From an uncultured Planctomycetota bacterium (GTDB taxonomy: Bacteria; Planctomycetota; Planctomycetia; Pirellulales; Thermoguttaceae), in the NCBI GenBank assembly GCA_902797455.1, contig CADBTE010000424.1, forward strand, positions 1 to 13,596: DNA of 13,596 bases. The letters run 5' to 3'. A program made the translations under genes and the position numbers. This document shows positions 1 through 7,154 of this stretch, piece after piece. Every line of letters starts with the position of its first letter. Positions within the stretch are counted from its first letter, which is position 1. The notes below the pieces were generated by a model. It was not told the DNA's origin. It did not search any database and worked only from the letters and a program-made list of their open reading frames with translations.

Positions 1-99
1 CTTGTTGCCGTTGAGCTGTTCTTTCGCGTAGCGCGGAACGGCCTGTTTGTGCCAAAAGACCTCAACGTTTTCCCCCTCAGGTTTTTTTGATTCTGACAT
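1..99 (-). CDS. N-terminal fragment, adenylylsulfate (APS) kinase-like
   Basis: The 33 codons read left from the ATG at 99 stay open to the window edge. The fragment begins MSESKKPEG and continues ENVEVFWHKQAV, then PRYAKEQLNGNK. The pattern of N-V-x-W-H, then a short gap, V-x-R, then EQLNG-x-K resembles the stretch just before the P-loop in CysC-type APS kinases, which phosphorylate adenylylsulfate to PAPS in sulfate assimilation. The P-loop itself would lie outside the window, so the call is a resemblance only. A GGAG Shine-Dalgarno (110-113) ends 10 bases before the ATG and supports this start. Upstream lies a leader with overlapping hairpins. The residues VEVF are an unusual variant of the usual NVVWH-type sequence. 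It could equally be another nucleotide-binding protein with a similar N-terminus. Confidence 0.5.
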   Translation of the reverse strand, partial: MSESKKPEGENVEVFWHKQAVPRYAKEQLNGNK

Positions 100-124
100 A
101 GATGTTTCGCTCCAGCTTTTGCTT

Positions 125-167
125 CCGGAAACTTGTTTCCGGTATGGTGATCAATCGATGATACCGG
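125..167. repeat. Overlapping inverted repeats in the leader of the APS-kinase-like gene
   Basis: CCGGAAAC (125-132) and GTTTCCGG (135-142) form a perfect 8-base inverted repeat around TT. CCGGTAT (139-145) and ATACCGG (161-167) form a second perfect 7-base inverted repeat with a 15-base loop. The two share bases 139-142, so only one hairpin can form at a time. A further TTTCCGG at 179-185 could also pair with the 125-131 arm. The inverted repeats lie 11 bases or more upstream of the Shine-Dalgarno of the minus-strand gene. They could be RNA switches or a protein operator; the sequence does not decide which. Confidence 0.6.
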
Positions 168-208
168 CTTATCGACTCTTTCCGGCTAAATCAACCAATA
201 ACTTAGGG

Positions 209-237
209 AATCTACCATAATTCCTATAATCAGACAA
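209..237 (-). promoter_or_regulatory. Candidate sigma70-like promoter for the APS-kinase-like gene
   Basis: On the minus strand TTGTCT (232-237) and TAGATT (209-214) are separated by exactly 17 bases. Each hexamer matches four of six consensus positions. It lies in a comparatively AT-rich gap and would give a leader of about 100 bases containing the inverted repeats at 125-185. The match is modest, so other sites in this gap remain possible. Confidence 0.3.
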
Positions 238-267
238 GTGTACTTTAAAACGAAAAGATGATTACTT

Positions 268-291
268 GCTACAATAACAAGTTGTTGTAGC
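268..291 (-). repeat. 10-bp hairpin downstream of tsaB, possible weak terminator
   Basis: GCTACAATAA (268-277) pairs with TTGTTGTAGC (282-291), including one T-G wobble, around a CAAG loop. It lies about 30 bases beyond the tsaB stop on the minus strand. The stem is AT-rich, and the T-rich stretch on the minus strand starts only about 11 bases later, so termination is uncertain. A dyad binding site is the alternative. Confidence 0.35.
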
Positions 292-320
292 GTTATATTC
301 GTCCCGTTCGGCGGTTGGTG

Positions 321-1055
321 TTACTTCGATTCAGCCCCGGCCGATTTTTGGGCGAGTTTTTCTTCGGCGGCGCTCAATCGGGAGTAAACCGGCCGAAGCG
401 CTCTTGGGGAAGCAGAAAGATCGCGGCCGAGTTTCGCGACCATCGCGGACAGCGGCGTTTGCGTGGGGGGGAGAAACCGATCTTCGAACTCGGGCCGGCG
501 CGCGGGCGCTTTCCCCAGGAAGAAGAGGGGGAACGTCCGGCCGTCGGGCATCCGACGCTCTTTGGGCGCGCAGAGCCATTGCTCGGTACCGATGAGACGA
601 AAGCCCGGTTCCAGAGGGATGGCGGCGCCGGGGGTGATGAGGAATTCCCGAGCGGTGACCTCACGCCGCTGGGCGTCGAGCCCCGCCGAGACGACGAAGC
701 CCTCGGGGGCGTTTGGGAGAGGCCGCTGCGCCGCACCGAGCGCCATGGCTTGGAGCGTATCGACGCCGACTAAGTCAACTTTTTTGCCTGAACACGACAG
801 CCCCCAGGCGAGGATATTGGCGCAGGTGACACCGACCCTCAGACCGGTGAACGATCCCGGTCCGACCGCCACGGCGATCCGATCGATCCGGCCTCGGTCG
901 ATCTGCCCATCGGCCAGAAGGCGCTCGATCGCCGGCAGGAGCGATTCGGCGCTGCGCAAGTCTTGGGGGAGGCAGCGGCTTAAGGGGGGATCGCTTTGGG
1001 AGAGGAAGGCGATGCTCCCCGTAATGCCGGTGGTTTCGATGGCCAGAATGTTCAC
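321..1055 (-). CDS. tsaB: tRNA t6A biosynthesis complex dimerization subunit TsaB
   Basis: TsaB is the inactive ASKHA-fold partner that dimerises with TsaD. The complex, with TsaE, transfers threonylcarbamoyl to A37 of ANN-decoding tRNAs in the cytosol. The 244-residue product has the family N-terminus VNILAIETTGITGS, the hallmark VGPGSFTGLRVG (residues 64-75), SAGLDAQRREV (123-133) and a PVYSRL segment close to the family's usual P-x-Y-x-R C-terminal motif. The length is normal. I chose the GTG at 1055 because AAAGGA (1064-1069) sits 8 bases upstream and the protein then begins exactly at the first beta strand. The frame is open to 1271, but that extension would run through the divergent promoter at 1158-1186 and adds non-family sequence; an ATG at 1082 would add only nine residues. 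tsaB is divergent from the metallophosphoesterase gene. Confidence 0.93.
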   Translation of the reverse strand: MNILAIETTGITGSIAFLSQSDPPLSRCLPQDLRSAESLLPAIERLLADGQIDRGRIDRIAVAVGPGSFTGLRVGVTCANILAWGLSCSGKKVDLVGVDTLQAMALGAAQRPLPNAPEGFVVSAGLDAQRREVTAREFLITPGAAIPLEPGFRLIGTEQWLCAPKERRMPDGRTFPLFFLGKAPARRPEFEDRFLPPTQTPLSAMVAKLGRDLSASPRALRPVYSRLSAAEEKLAQKSAGAESK

Positions 1056-1157
1056 GGAGTTTTTCCTTTCGCTGAGTCTCATTGTAATCGGCATTAAAAG
1101 GGAGGGAAGGACCGGTTCGAGGCGACACTGTTTCCGTTTCCCGAGCGTTGGGGGGAC

Positions 1158-1186
1158 TCGACAAAAACCAAGAAATTTCGGATAAT
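1158..1186 (+). promoter_or_regulatory. Sigma70-like promoter for metallophosphoesterase (and possibly yidC)
   Basis: TCGACA (1158-1163) and GATAAT (1181-1186) each match five of six consensus bases and are separated by exactly 17. Transcription would begin near 1193, leaving a leader of about 60 bases before the TTG start at 1255. A second GATAAT lies at 1192-1197 without a matching -35. For tsaB on the other strand only an isolated TACAAT (minus strand, 1081-1086) is visible, with no convincing -35. Nothing else is evident in the 1056-1254 gap. Confidence 0.55.
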
Positions 1187-1254
1187 AGCCGGATAATTGC
1201 GTAGTATTGGGAATTGACCACTTGATCCCTTGAACAACATTTAAGGGGGAGCCA

Positions 1255-2019
1255 TTGAAACGGGCCATCATCAGCGATATTCACAGCAACCTGGAGGCGT
1301 TTCAGGCCGTTTTGGCCGACATTGACTCGCAGGGGATCAACGATATATACTGCCTCGGCGATCTGGTGGGCTACGGGCCGAATCCGCTGGAGTGCATCGA
1401 CCTTCTTTTCAGCTTAGGCAGCCGAATCAAAGTCTGTCTGCTGGGAAACCACGACAACGCGGTGCTGTTCGATCCGGATGGGTTCAATCCGGTGGCCGAA
1501 AGAGCGGTCTTCTGGACCCGCAAGCGGCTGGAGGAAGATCGCTCCCCTCACAGTGAGGAGCGTTTGATCTTCTTCGGCGAGCGGCAGCGCAGTTTCCGTG
1601 AGGGTGATTTAATGTTCGTCCACGGTTCCCCCCGAAACCCCCTGAACGAATACGTCTTCGCCGACGACATCTACGACGAAGGAAAGATGGAAAAGCTCTT
1701 CTCTCTGGTTCCGCGCTACTGTTTCCAGGGGCATACCCACGTTCCGGGTATCTTTACCGAGCGGAAGCTGTGCAACTATTGCCTGGCCGATCTGGAGAAC
1801 AACCGTTTCGAGCTCGACGGTCAAAAGCTGATGATCAATGTCGGTTCGGTCGGACAGCCCCGCGACCGTGATCCGCGCGCCTGTTATGTCGTGATGGAAG
1901 ATGACCGCTGGATTGAGTATCGCCGGGTTCCCTACGATATCGAGACGACCTGTCAAAAGGTCTACGCCATTGACGAGCTCGATAACTTCCTCGGTGACCG
2001 TCTGAAGATCGGCAAGTGA
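1255..2019 (+). CDS. Metallophosphoesterase family protein (calcineurin-like, YfcE/MJ0936 type)
   Basis: This is a single-domain cytosolic metallophosphoesterase of 254 residues with no signal peptide. All ligand motifs of the binuclear metal site are present in order: SDIH (7-10), GDLVGYGPNP (35-44), GNHD (64-67), VHGSP (122-126) and GHTH (159-162). The family segment NVGSVGQPRD (195-204) follows. The enzyme class hydrolyses phosphomonoesters or phosphodiesters; the motifs do not fix the substrate. The start is TTG at 1255. It begins two residues before the first beta strand, and a purine-rich AGGGGGAG (1244-1251) precedes it at suitable spacing. No ATG lies near. yidC follows on the same strand 65 bases later, so co-transcription is possible unless the small hairpin at 2026-2042 terminates. 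Confidence 0.92.
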   Translation: MKRAIISDIHSNLEAFQAVLADIDSQGINDIYCLGDLVGYGPNPLECIDLLFSLGSRIKVCLLGNHDNAVLFDPDGFNPVAERAVFWTRKRLEEDRSPHSEERLIFFGERQRSFREGDLMFVHGSPRNPLNEYVFADDIYDEGKMEKLFSLVPRYCFQGHTHVPGIFTERKLCNYCLADLENNRFELDGQKLMINVGSVGQPRDRDPRACYVVMEDDRWIEYRRVPYDIETTCQKVYAIDELDNFLGDRLKIGK

Positions 2020-2025
2020 TCGATT

Positions 2026-2042
2026 CGGCTCATGCCGTTTTT
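2026..2042 (+). terminator. Minimal hairpin plus T5 after the metallophosphoesterase
   Basis: CGGC (2026-2029) and GCCG (2034-2037) flank TCAT and are followed by five T residues (2038-2042), seven bases after the stop codon. The stem is only 4 bp, so it is at best a weak or partial terminator ahead of yidC. Confidence 0.25.
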
Positions 2043-2084
2043 ACAGAACCATCAAAAAGCCAACGATAGAAGTTTTCCTTCGCT

Positions 2085-4871
2085 ATGCCGACTCCTTCCC
2101 TTCCGCCGCTGACCCCTCCGGCTATCCCCTCCGGCCGATCCGCCAGAGAAGAACCGAAAAAAGGTTCGAATTTCTTCTTCATCGTCATGATGACCCTTCT
2201 GATCATCTGGTCGCTGCGCCTCCTTAATAAGCCGAACGAGCAGCAGCTGCAGGAATTGGCCGGGGGCCAGTCGCAGACGGATGACGAATCGAGCCAGCCG
2301 CTGGAGCCGATGCCGCTCCCCGGCGAGGAAGATTCCGCCGCCCGATTGGCGCAGCTGGGCGACGACGCTGTGGCCGCGGCGGCGCCGCAAAAAACCGCGT
2401 TCACCACCCTCGGTTCGGCCGATCCCGATTCCCCCTATCGGATGCTGGTGACGCTTTCGACGCACGGCGCGAGCATTCGTCGTTTGGAACTTAATGAAGA
2501 TCAGTACCGCGACTGTTCCGACACGAGCGGTTATCTCGGTCAGATCGTCGCCGACGAGTCGATCTGCGCGAAAGAACTGGCCGACGGTCTGCCGGGGGTC
2601 GCCCTGCAGGTCGTGGGCGCCGGTACCCCGGCAGCGCTCGCCGGTCTGAAGGTCGGCGACCGGATCTGCACCGTTCAGCTGAAGAGTCACCGCAAAACGG
2701 CCCCCGCCGATGAAGTCGAGGTGACTTCGTTCGACGCTCTGCGCGATGTTTTGCTTCAATCGCGCCCCGGCGAGACCGTGACCCTGGGGGTGCGCCGCGC
2801 CGGCCAGGCCGGTGACGATCCCTCGATGGAGTCGGTCGACGTGGTTCTGCGCGACGCGCCGATCTCGCTGCTGCGTCCCTGTTCGGCGGTGGCCAACTAC
2901 GATGATTACAAGAACCTCGCCGGACTTCAGGGGGGTGTTCTTCCCGAAGAAGACGACTACGACGTCGAAGGTCAGTTCGAGAAGTTCTCTTTGACGCGCC
3001 GGCGCAATACCGATCCGGCCTCGTTCCTGATGACGCTGGCCGAGTATGATTCTGATACCAAACTCCCTTGGCCGAAGATCGCCCCCGCCGCCCGCCGTCA
3101 GCCGGCCTCCCTCGCCGCGCCGCGTCAGATCGACCGTGAGCTCCCCGACCTGGCCTACAGCGACGGCCAGTGGTCCGAGTTATCCAGCAGTCTGCGCGGC
3201 GGCGATTGGGAGCTGGTCGCCGAGGAAAGCGATCAAAGCCAAGCGGTCTTCCGCAAGGTTCTCCTCGGTCGAAAGCTCCAGGTGCGCAAGGTCTATCGCC
3301 TGGAGCCGACCGGTCAGGAAAACGGTGTGCGCCGCTATCACCTCACCCTCGACATCCAGTGGCGCAACCTCGATCCGGACGCCGGCCACACGATCTCGTA
3401 TTTCCTCGATGGTCCTACCGGGCTGCCGATCGAGGGGGCCTGGTATTCCTCCGGCCGAAAGACCGGTCCCGGCTGGGGGGTCTACGGCCTGCGCGATATG
3501 GTCCTCGGGCTGAACCAGGGGCGGGTGCTTCAGGTGATCCGCTGCAGCGAGATTGTCGAGCGCGACAAACCGCAAAGTGATAAGGTCGACCTCACCTATA
3601 TGGGGATCGATACGCAGTATTTCCAGTGCACGCTGATTCCGTCGGCCGACGGCGCGCCGTGGGAGTGTGAATATCTCCCGATGCGCGTCGGTGCGGCGGT
3701 CGCCGGTCTTCCGACCTTTACCGACACCTCGTTCCGGCTGAAGAGCCCGTCGATCTCGCTGGCCAAATCGGGCAGCGACGGGGACAGCGCCTCGCACTCC
3801 TACACGATCTTCGCCGGCCCGAAGCAGCAGAAGATCTTAAACGCCTACGGACTGGGAGATACCCTGGTCTACGGCTGGTTCTGGTTCATCGCCAAGCCGC
3901 TGGTGGCCATTTTGAACTTCTTCCGGAATTTCCTCCATCTCAACTGCGGCGTGGCGATCATTCTTTTGACGGTGATGGTCCGCCTGATTCTCTTCCCGCT
4001 GAGCCGCAAGTCGGCGTTAAGCTCGATGAAGATGCAGCAGATTCAGCCGCAGCTCAACGCCCTGAAGGAAAAGTACGCCGATAATCCGCAGCAGATGATG
4101 GCCGCTCAGCAGGCCCTCTGGAAGAAAAACGGGGTCAATCCGCTGGGGGGGTGCCTGCCGGTTTTCCTCCAGATGCCGATCTTCATTGGTCTGTACAAGG
4201 CCCTGTCGCTCGACGTCAATCTCTACGGCACCCCGCTTCTGGGTCGGGCGATCCGCTGGTGCAGCAATATGGCCGCCCCGGATATGCTGGTCGACTGGAG
4301 CGAGATGTGGAATCATATCGGCTGGAACGGCTTTAATTTGGGGCAGGGGATGCTCAAACTTGGGCCGTACTTCAACCTGCTCCCGATGCTGACGATCATC
4401 TTGTTCCTCGCTCAGCAGAAGTTCATGATGCCCCCTCCGACCGGGACCGAGGCCGAGCAGGCGCAGCAGCGCTCGATGCGCCGAATGATGAACTTCATGA
4501 TGATCTTCTTCGGCTTTATGTTCTTTAAGGTCCCCAGTGGGCTGTGTATTTACTTCGTCGCCTCGAGTTTGTGGGCGATCTTGGAGCGCAAGTTCCTCCC
4601 GAAGCAAAAGCTCGCGCCGATCGGTGAGGCCGATGTTATCGACGTTTCCCCGATTCCGGCCAAAGAGCCGGCCGCCCCCAAGGGGCCGACGTCGCTGCGC
4701 CGCAGCCGCGCCGACCGTGACGGCGGCGCCGCCAAGAAGCCCGGCGGACTGAAAGGGTGGTGGAACGAGGTTCTGGAGCGGGCCAAGGAGCAGCAGAAGC
4801 TGGCCAAGGCCGAGGCCGAGCGCCGCAGCCGCGCCGCCGGACGAGACACCGGGCGGAAAAAGCGGCGGTAA
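2085..4871 (+). CDS. yidC: Membrane protein insertase YidC with PDZ-like insertion
   Basis: YidC inserts and folds inner-membrane proteins, alone or with SecYEG. The order is: Pro-rich cytoplasmic start, first membrane helix (about 29-47), a large periplasmic region (about 50-590), the Oxa1/YidC insertase core (about 595-838) and a Lys/Arg-rich cytoplasmic tail ending GRKKRR. The core shows TVMVRLILFPL with the conserved groove arginine (R633), GVNPLGGCLPVFLQMPIFIGLY (split as 683-694 and 695-704) and VPSGLCIYF (816-824). The periplasmic part contains a PDZ-like segment at about 168-258, including GTPAALAGLKVGDRI (180-194), ahead of the beta-supersandwich. At 928 residues it is far longer than the 548-residue E. 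coli protein. The basic tail probably contacts the ribosome. The Shine-Dalgarno is weak: a GAAG lies 12 bases before the ATG. Transcription ends at the hairpin at 4897-4931. Confidence 0.95.
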   Translation: MPTPSLPPLTPPAIPSGRSAREEPKKGSNFFFIVMMTLLIIWSLRLLNKPNEQQLQELAGGQSQTDDESSQPLEPMPLPGEEDSAARLAQLGDDAVAAAAPQKTAFTTLGSADPDSPYRMLVTLSTHGASIRRLELNEDQYRDCSDTSGYLGQIVADESICAKELADGLPGVALQVVGAGTPAALAGLKVGDRICTVQLKSHRKTAPADEVEVTSFDALRDVLLQSRPGETVTLGVRRAGQAGDDPSMESVDVVLRDAPISLLRPCSAVANYDDYKNLAGLQGGVLPEEDDYDVEGQFEKFSLTRRRNTDPASFLMTLAEYDSDTKLPWPKIAPAARRQPASLAAPRQIDRELPDLAYSDGQWSELSSSLRGGDWELVAEESDQSQAVFRKVLLGRKLQVRKVYRLEPTGQENGVRRYHLTLDIQWRNLDPDAGHTISYFLDGPTGLPIEGAWYSSGRKTGPGWGVYGLRDMVLGLNQGRVLQVIRCSEIVERDKPQSDKVDLTYMGIDTQYFQCTLIPSADGAPWECEYLPMRVGAAVAGLPTFTDTSFRLKSPSISLAKSGSDGDSASHSYTIFAGPKQQKILNAYGLGDTLVYGWFWFIAKPLVAILNFFRNFLHLNCGVAIILLTVMVRLILFPLSRKSALSSMKMQQIQPQLNALKEKYADNPQQMMAAQQALWKKNGVNPLGGCLPVFLQMPIFIGLYKALSLDVNLYGTPLLGRAIRWCSNMAAPDMLVDWSEMWNHIGWNGFNLGQGMLKLGPYFNLLPMLTIILFLAQQKFMMPPPTGTEAEQAQQRSMRRMMNFMMIFFGFMFFKVPSGLCIYFVASSLWAILERKFLPKQKLAPIGEADVIDVSPIPAKEPAAPKGPTSLRRSRADRDGGAAKKPGGLKGWWNEVLERAKEQQKLAKAEAERRSRAAGRDTGRKKRR

Positions 4872-4896
4872 AGCAAAAGCGCGCCGGAAGAGGCGT

Positions 4897-4931
4897 AAAA
4901 AAAGGGGAATCAAACGATCCCCCCTTTTTTT
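4897..4931. terminator. Bidirectional intrinsic terminator between yidC and the NIPSNAP gene
   Basis: A7 (4897-4903) and GGGG (4904-4907) pair with CCCC and T7 (4925-4931) around an inner stem that includes ATC/GAT (4909-4911 with 4916-4918) and an AAAC loop. There is one A-C mismatch and one bulged C. Both strands therefore carry a GC stem followed by seven T residues. It starts 26 bases after the yidC stop on the plus strand and 21 bases after the NIPSNAP stop on the minus strand, so it serves both convergent units. Confidence 0.88.
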
Positions 4932-4951
4932 GTCCCAAGTGTTTCGGCGAA

Positions 4952-5755
4952 TCAGATATCCGACGACGGGGCGGGGGTCAGGAAGAGGTTGAGGATCTTC
5001 GTGGCCGTGTTGGCGAAGTCCGGGTGGGTGCTAAGTTCTTTCCACTTCGGCGAGCTGACAAACTCGTTCCAGCCGGCGATCCGCTTGTCGTTGTTCTCGA
5101 ACGAGAGCATATAGGTGATGTTCGGCATAAAGTTGCCGAAGACCGTCTCGGAGAAAAAGACCGGGTTCATCCCGCAGGCGCGGAACAGATCGAGCTCTCC
5201 GCGGGTGTCGAACATCTCCCGCTTGGCGCGGTTGCGGTCCAAGCTGGGGCTGTAGTAGCGGCGCAGCTGAAGCACGCGGTCGGGGGATTTGTTCGGAACG
5301 TCGACCAGCGGGCAGTGCGGGAAGGTCCGGTGGAGCGAAACGTCGAAATTGTCCATCTGGGCAAAATCGCGGGTGAACTCGGGACGGTCCCCATCGGCGA
5401 TCTTTTCGAGAAGATCGTCATGAACACCGGCCAGTTTCGCCAGACAGGGGGATTCGGTCACGAGGATCACCGCTTTCTTCCAGCGGGGGTCGAACGAGGA
5501 ATCTCCCTCGTGCAGCGCCTCGTTGACGGTGAACAGGCCGACCCGCTCAAAGCCGATCGCCTTATGGTTCTTAACGACACACTTGTCGATCCCCTCCAAA
5601 AGGGCGGCTCGGGCACCCTCGTCCGAGGCCCAGAAGGTCTTGATCTGGACCCAGCGGCGCGGGTCGCCGCTGTCGCTTAAAGCCGCTTCGGCCTTTAAAC
5701 CGGCGGCAGAAACGGCGGCCAGACCGGCGGCGGATAAAAACGCGCGTCTTTGCAT
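4952..5755 (-). CDS. Exported NIPSNAP family protein
   Basis: The 267-residue protein starts with a twin-arginine-like signal, MQRRAFLSAAGLAAVSAAGL, followed by an A-x-A cleavage site near residue 24. The C-terminal half is a NIPSNAP domain (about 160-262): LQLRRYYSPS (162-171), NRAKREMF (175-182), GMNPVFFSET (195-204), PNITYMLSFE (211-220) and the ending NLFLTPAPSSDI. NIPSNAP is a ferredoxin-like dimeric fold of unsettled biochemical function. Exported bacterial versions of this length usually carry two such repeats, and residues 33-140 (RRWVQIKTFW onwards) may be a degenerate first copy. AGGAG lies 9 bases before the ATG. It is the last gene of the minus-strand block, 69 bases behind the phosphoesterase gene, and ends at the shared terminator. 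Confidence 0.88.
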   Translation of the reverse strand: MQRRAFLSAAGLAAVSAAGLKAEAALSDSGDPRRWVQIKTFWASDEGARAALLEGIDKCVVKNHKAIGFERVGLFTVNEALHEGDSSFDPRWKKAVILVTESPCLAKLAGVHDDLLEKIADGDRPEFTRDFAQMDNFDVSLHRTFPHCPLVDVPNKSPDRVLQLRRYYSPSLDRNRAKREMFDTRGELDLFRACGMNPVFFSETVFGNFMPNITYMLSFENNDKRIAGWNEFVSSPKWKELSTHPDFANTATKILNLFLTPAPSSDI

Positions 5756-5824
5756 GGTTCGTGTCTCCTGATTTTAGGTGGCAGGTTTATTCCTTACGGT
5801 ACACTGAAAACCTTGGTTTGTTCG

Positions 5825-7105
5825 TTACGAACGGGGGTCGAAGAACAGTTCCTCGTCGACTTCCCCCTTGGTGAGATTCTCGCGGCGCATCACCAGACGG
5901 CCGTTTTCGATCTGGCCGAGGATGATCGTCCGATTTTTCTCTTCCCCCGCGCCGCCGTGCATCTGAACCCAGCCGCGGTTCTCATCGGCCATTTCGGCCT
6001 TGATGGGGTTATGAAGGTGTCCGGTGACGACGACCTGAACTTTGTACTTGTTGAGGACCGGTGTCCAAAGCTCGGCGCAGCGCCTCTGCCAGTAGGCCCA
6101 GCCGTCGAGAATCTCGCCGGGGTTGGCGTTGGGGTCTTTGGCGTACAGCGGGATATGGCACGCGGCGACGACGAACGGCGCCGAGGCGATTTCCGGGCGG
6201 TTGAGCGTCTCTTCGAGCCACTCGGCCTGAAGAACACGCATGGCGTCGAAATTCGACAGGCCGCTCCAGATCGGATGGAAATCGGGCTTGTCCTCGCCGG
6301 TGTCCAGACCGATAATGGCGACCGGACCGATGCGGTAGGCGAAGTTGTAGATGAGCTGATGGTATTTGGGGCAGGTTTCATTCTGAGGAAGGAAAATCTG
6401 TGTCAGCTTTCTGGCCCACGGGCCGCGGTGGTCGTGGTTGCCGCCGGTCAGGAAAGCGGGGCGATTCGAGTTCCAGGGAGTGTCGGCCGCCTTGAGAATA
6501 CCTTTGATCGCCTGATCGGCCGAATTGGTGTCGTTGAGATGATCGCCGTTCCAGATAACACACTCCGGTTCAAACTCGTCGATTCTCTTGGCCAGCGCCT
6601 GGAGATAAGGAATCGTCTCGTGCGTGTCGCTGAAGATGGCGAATTTGGCCGTATCGGCCGTCTCGTCGGCGGTGGTGAAGGTGTTCACCTCTCCGTAGAC
6701 CGGATCGCCGGCGAAGAGCTTGCCGTAACGGATGAACTCCATCCCCTGGGTGACGGTGCGGTAGTAGTAGGTGGTGCCGGGCTGAAGGCCTTCGATCTTC
6801 GCCGATAGGAAGCGCTCGTCGAAGACGTTCAGTCCGCCGACGCTGCTGCGCGCGATATTCCCCAGATCGGGGGTCGTTCCCCACTCGACCCAGCCGGCGG
6901 ACGGCCGCTCAACGGACCAGGCGACCGAGATGGAATCTTTCGTCGGCCGCTGCAGAAGCGCTCTGGAGGGATCGGGATGGTCGAGCGCCTTTTTGAGTTC
7001 TTCGTCTTCGAGCGGGGGGTTCTTCTCGACCTTCGCGTGCGCCTTGGAGGCCGCCGCGGCCAGACCGAGGGAGGCGAGAATACCGAGGAACGGACGTCTT
7101 TTCAT
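5825..7105 (-). CDS. Exported Fn3-metallophosphoesterase (purple acid phosphatase-like architecture)
   Basis: The 426-residue protein opens with a twin-arginine-like signal, MKRRPFLGILASLGLAAAAS, with a likely AHA cleavage near 24. Residues about 45-146 form a fibronectin-III domain of the type preceding purple acid phosphatases (GLQPGTTYYYRT, 106-117). Residues 154-370 are a calcineurin-like phosphoesterase: SDTH (159-162), GDHLND (187-192), GNHD (222-225), CHIPLY (316-321) and GHLH (362-365). The iron-ligand tyrosine of true purple acid phosphatases (GDxxY) is replaced by Asn191, and the first motif is DxH rather than DxG. An ordinary divalent-metal phosphoesterase is therefore more likely; the substrate is unknown. 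AAGGAG lies 7 bases before the ATG. The stop codon overlaps a small dyad, GTTCGT-T-ACGAAC (5820-5832). Confidence 0.9.
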   Translation of the reverse strand: MKRRPFLGILASLGLAAAASKAHAKVEKNPPLEDEELKKALDHPDPSRALLQRPTKDSISVAWSVERPSAGWVEWGTTPDLGNIARSSVGGLNVFDERFLSAKIEGLQPGTTYYYRTVTQGMEFIRYGKLFAGDPVYGEVNTFTTADETADTAKFAIFSDTHETIPYLQALAKRIDEFEPECVIWNGDHLNDTNSADQAIKGILKAADTPWNSNRPAFLTGGNHDHRGPWARKLTQIFLPQNETCPKYHQLIYNFAYRIGPVAIIGLDTGEDKPDFHPIWSGLSNFDAMRVLQAEWLEETLNRPEIASAPFVVAACHIPLYAKDPNANPGEILDGWAYWQRRCAELWTPVLNKYKVQVVVTGHLHNPIKAEMADENRGWVQMHGGAGEEKNRTIILGQIENGRLVMRRENLTKGEVDEELFFDPRS

Positions 7106-7118
7106 GAGTGATCTCCTT

Positions 7119-7154
7119 GGGTGAATGATTATTTGAGGGTGAATAATTATTTGT
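7119..7154. repeat. Two adjacent 18-bp direct repeats at the 3' end of ybaK
   Basis: GGGTGAATGATTATTTGA (7119-7136) is followed directly by GGGTGAATAATTATTTGT (7137-7154); 16 of 18 positions are identical. The right-hand copy contains the ybaK stop codon (7147-7149). The left-hand copy fills most of the gap before the next gene. This looks like a local tandem duplication. Confidence 0.75.

Noticed and set aside
225..230. Perfect TATAAT on the plus strand
   Set aside because: No -35 element at suitable spacing and no plus-strand gene follows for 1 kb.
463..1185. 240-codon plus-strand open frame
   Set aside because: It is antisense to tsaB; the Arg/Pro/Ser-rich translation has no domain and is explained by GC-rich codon use of the real gene.
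1056..1271. N-terminal extension of tsaB to an ATG at 1271
   Set aside because: It adds 72 residues without family similarity and runs through the divergent promoter at 1158-1186. The GTG at 1055 has a good Shine-Dalgarno and fits the family N-terminus.
5750..6808. 352-codon plus-strand open frame
   Set aside because: It lies opposite the phosphoesterase gene, whose five metal motifs are intact, and has no recognisable features of its own.
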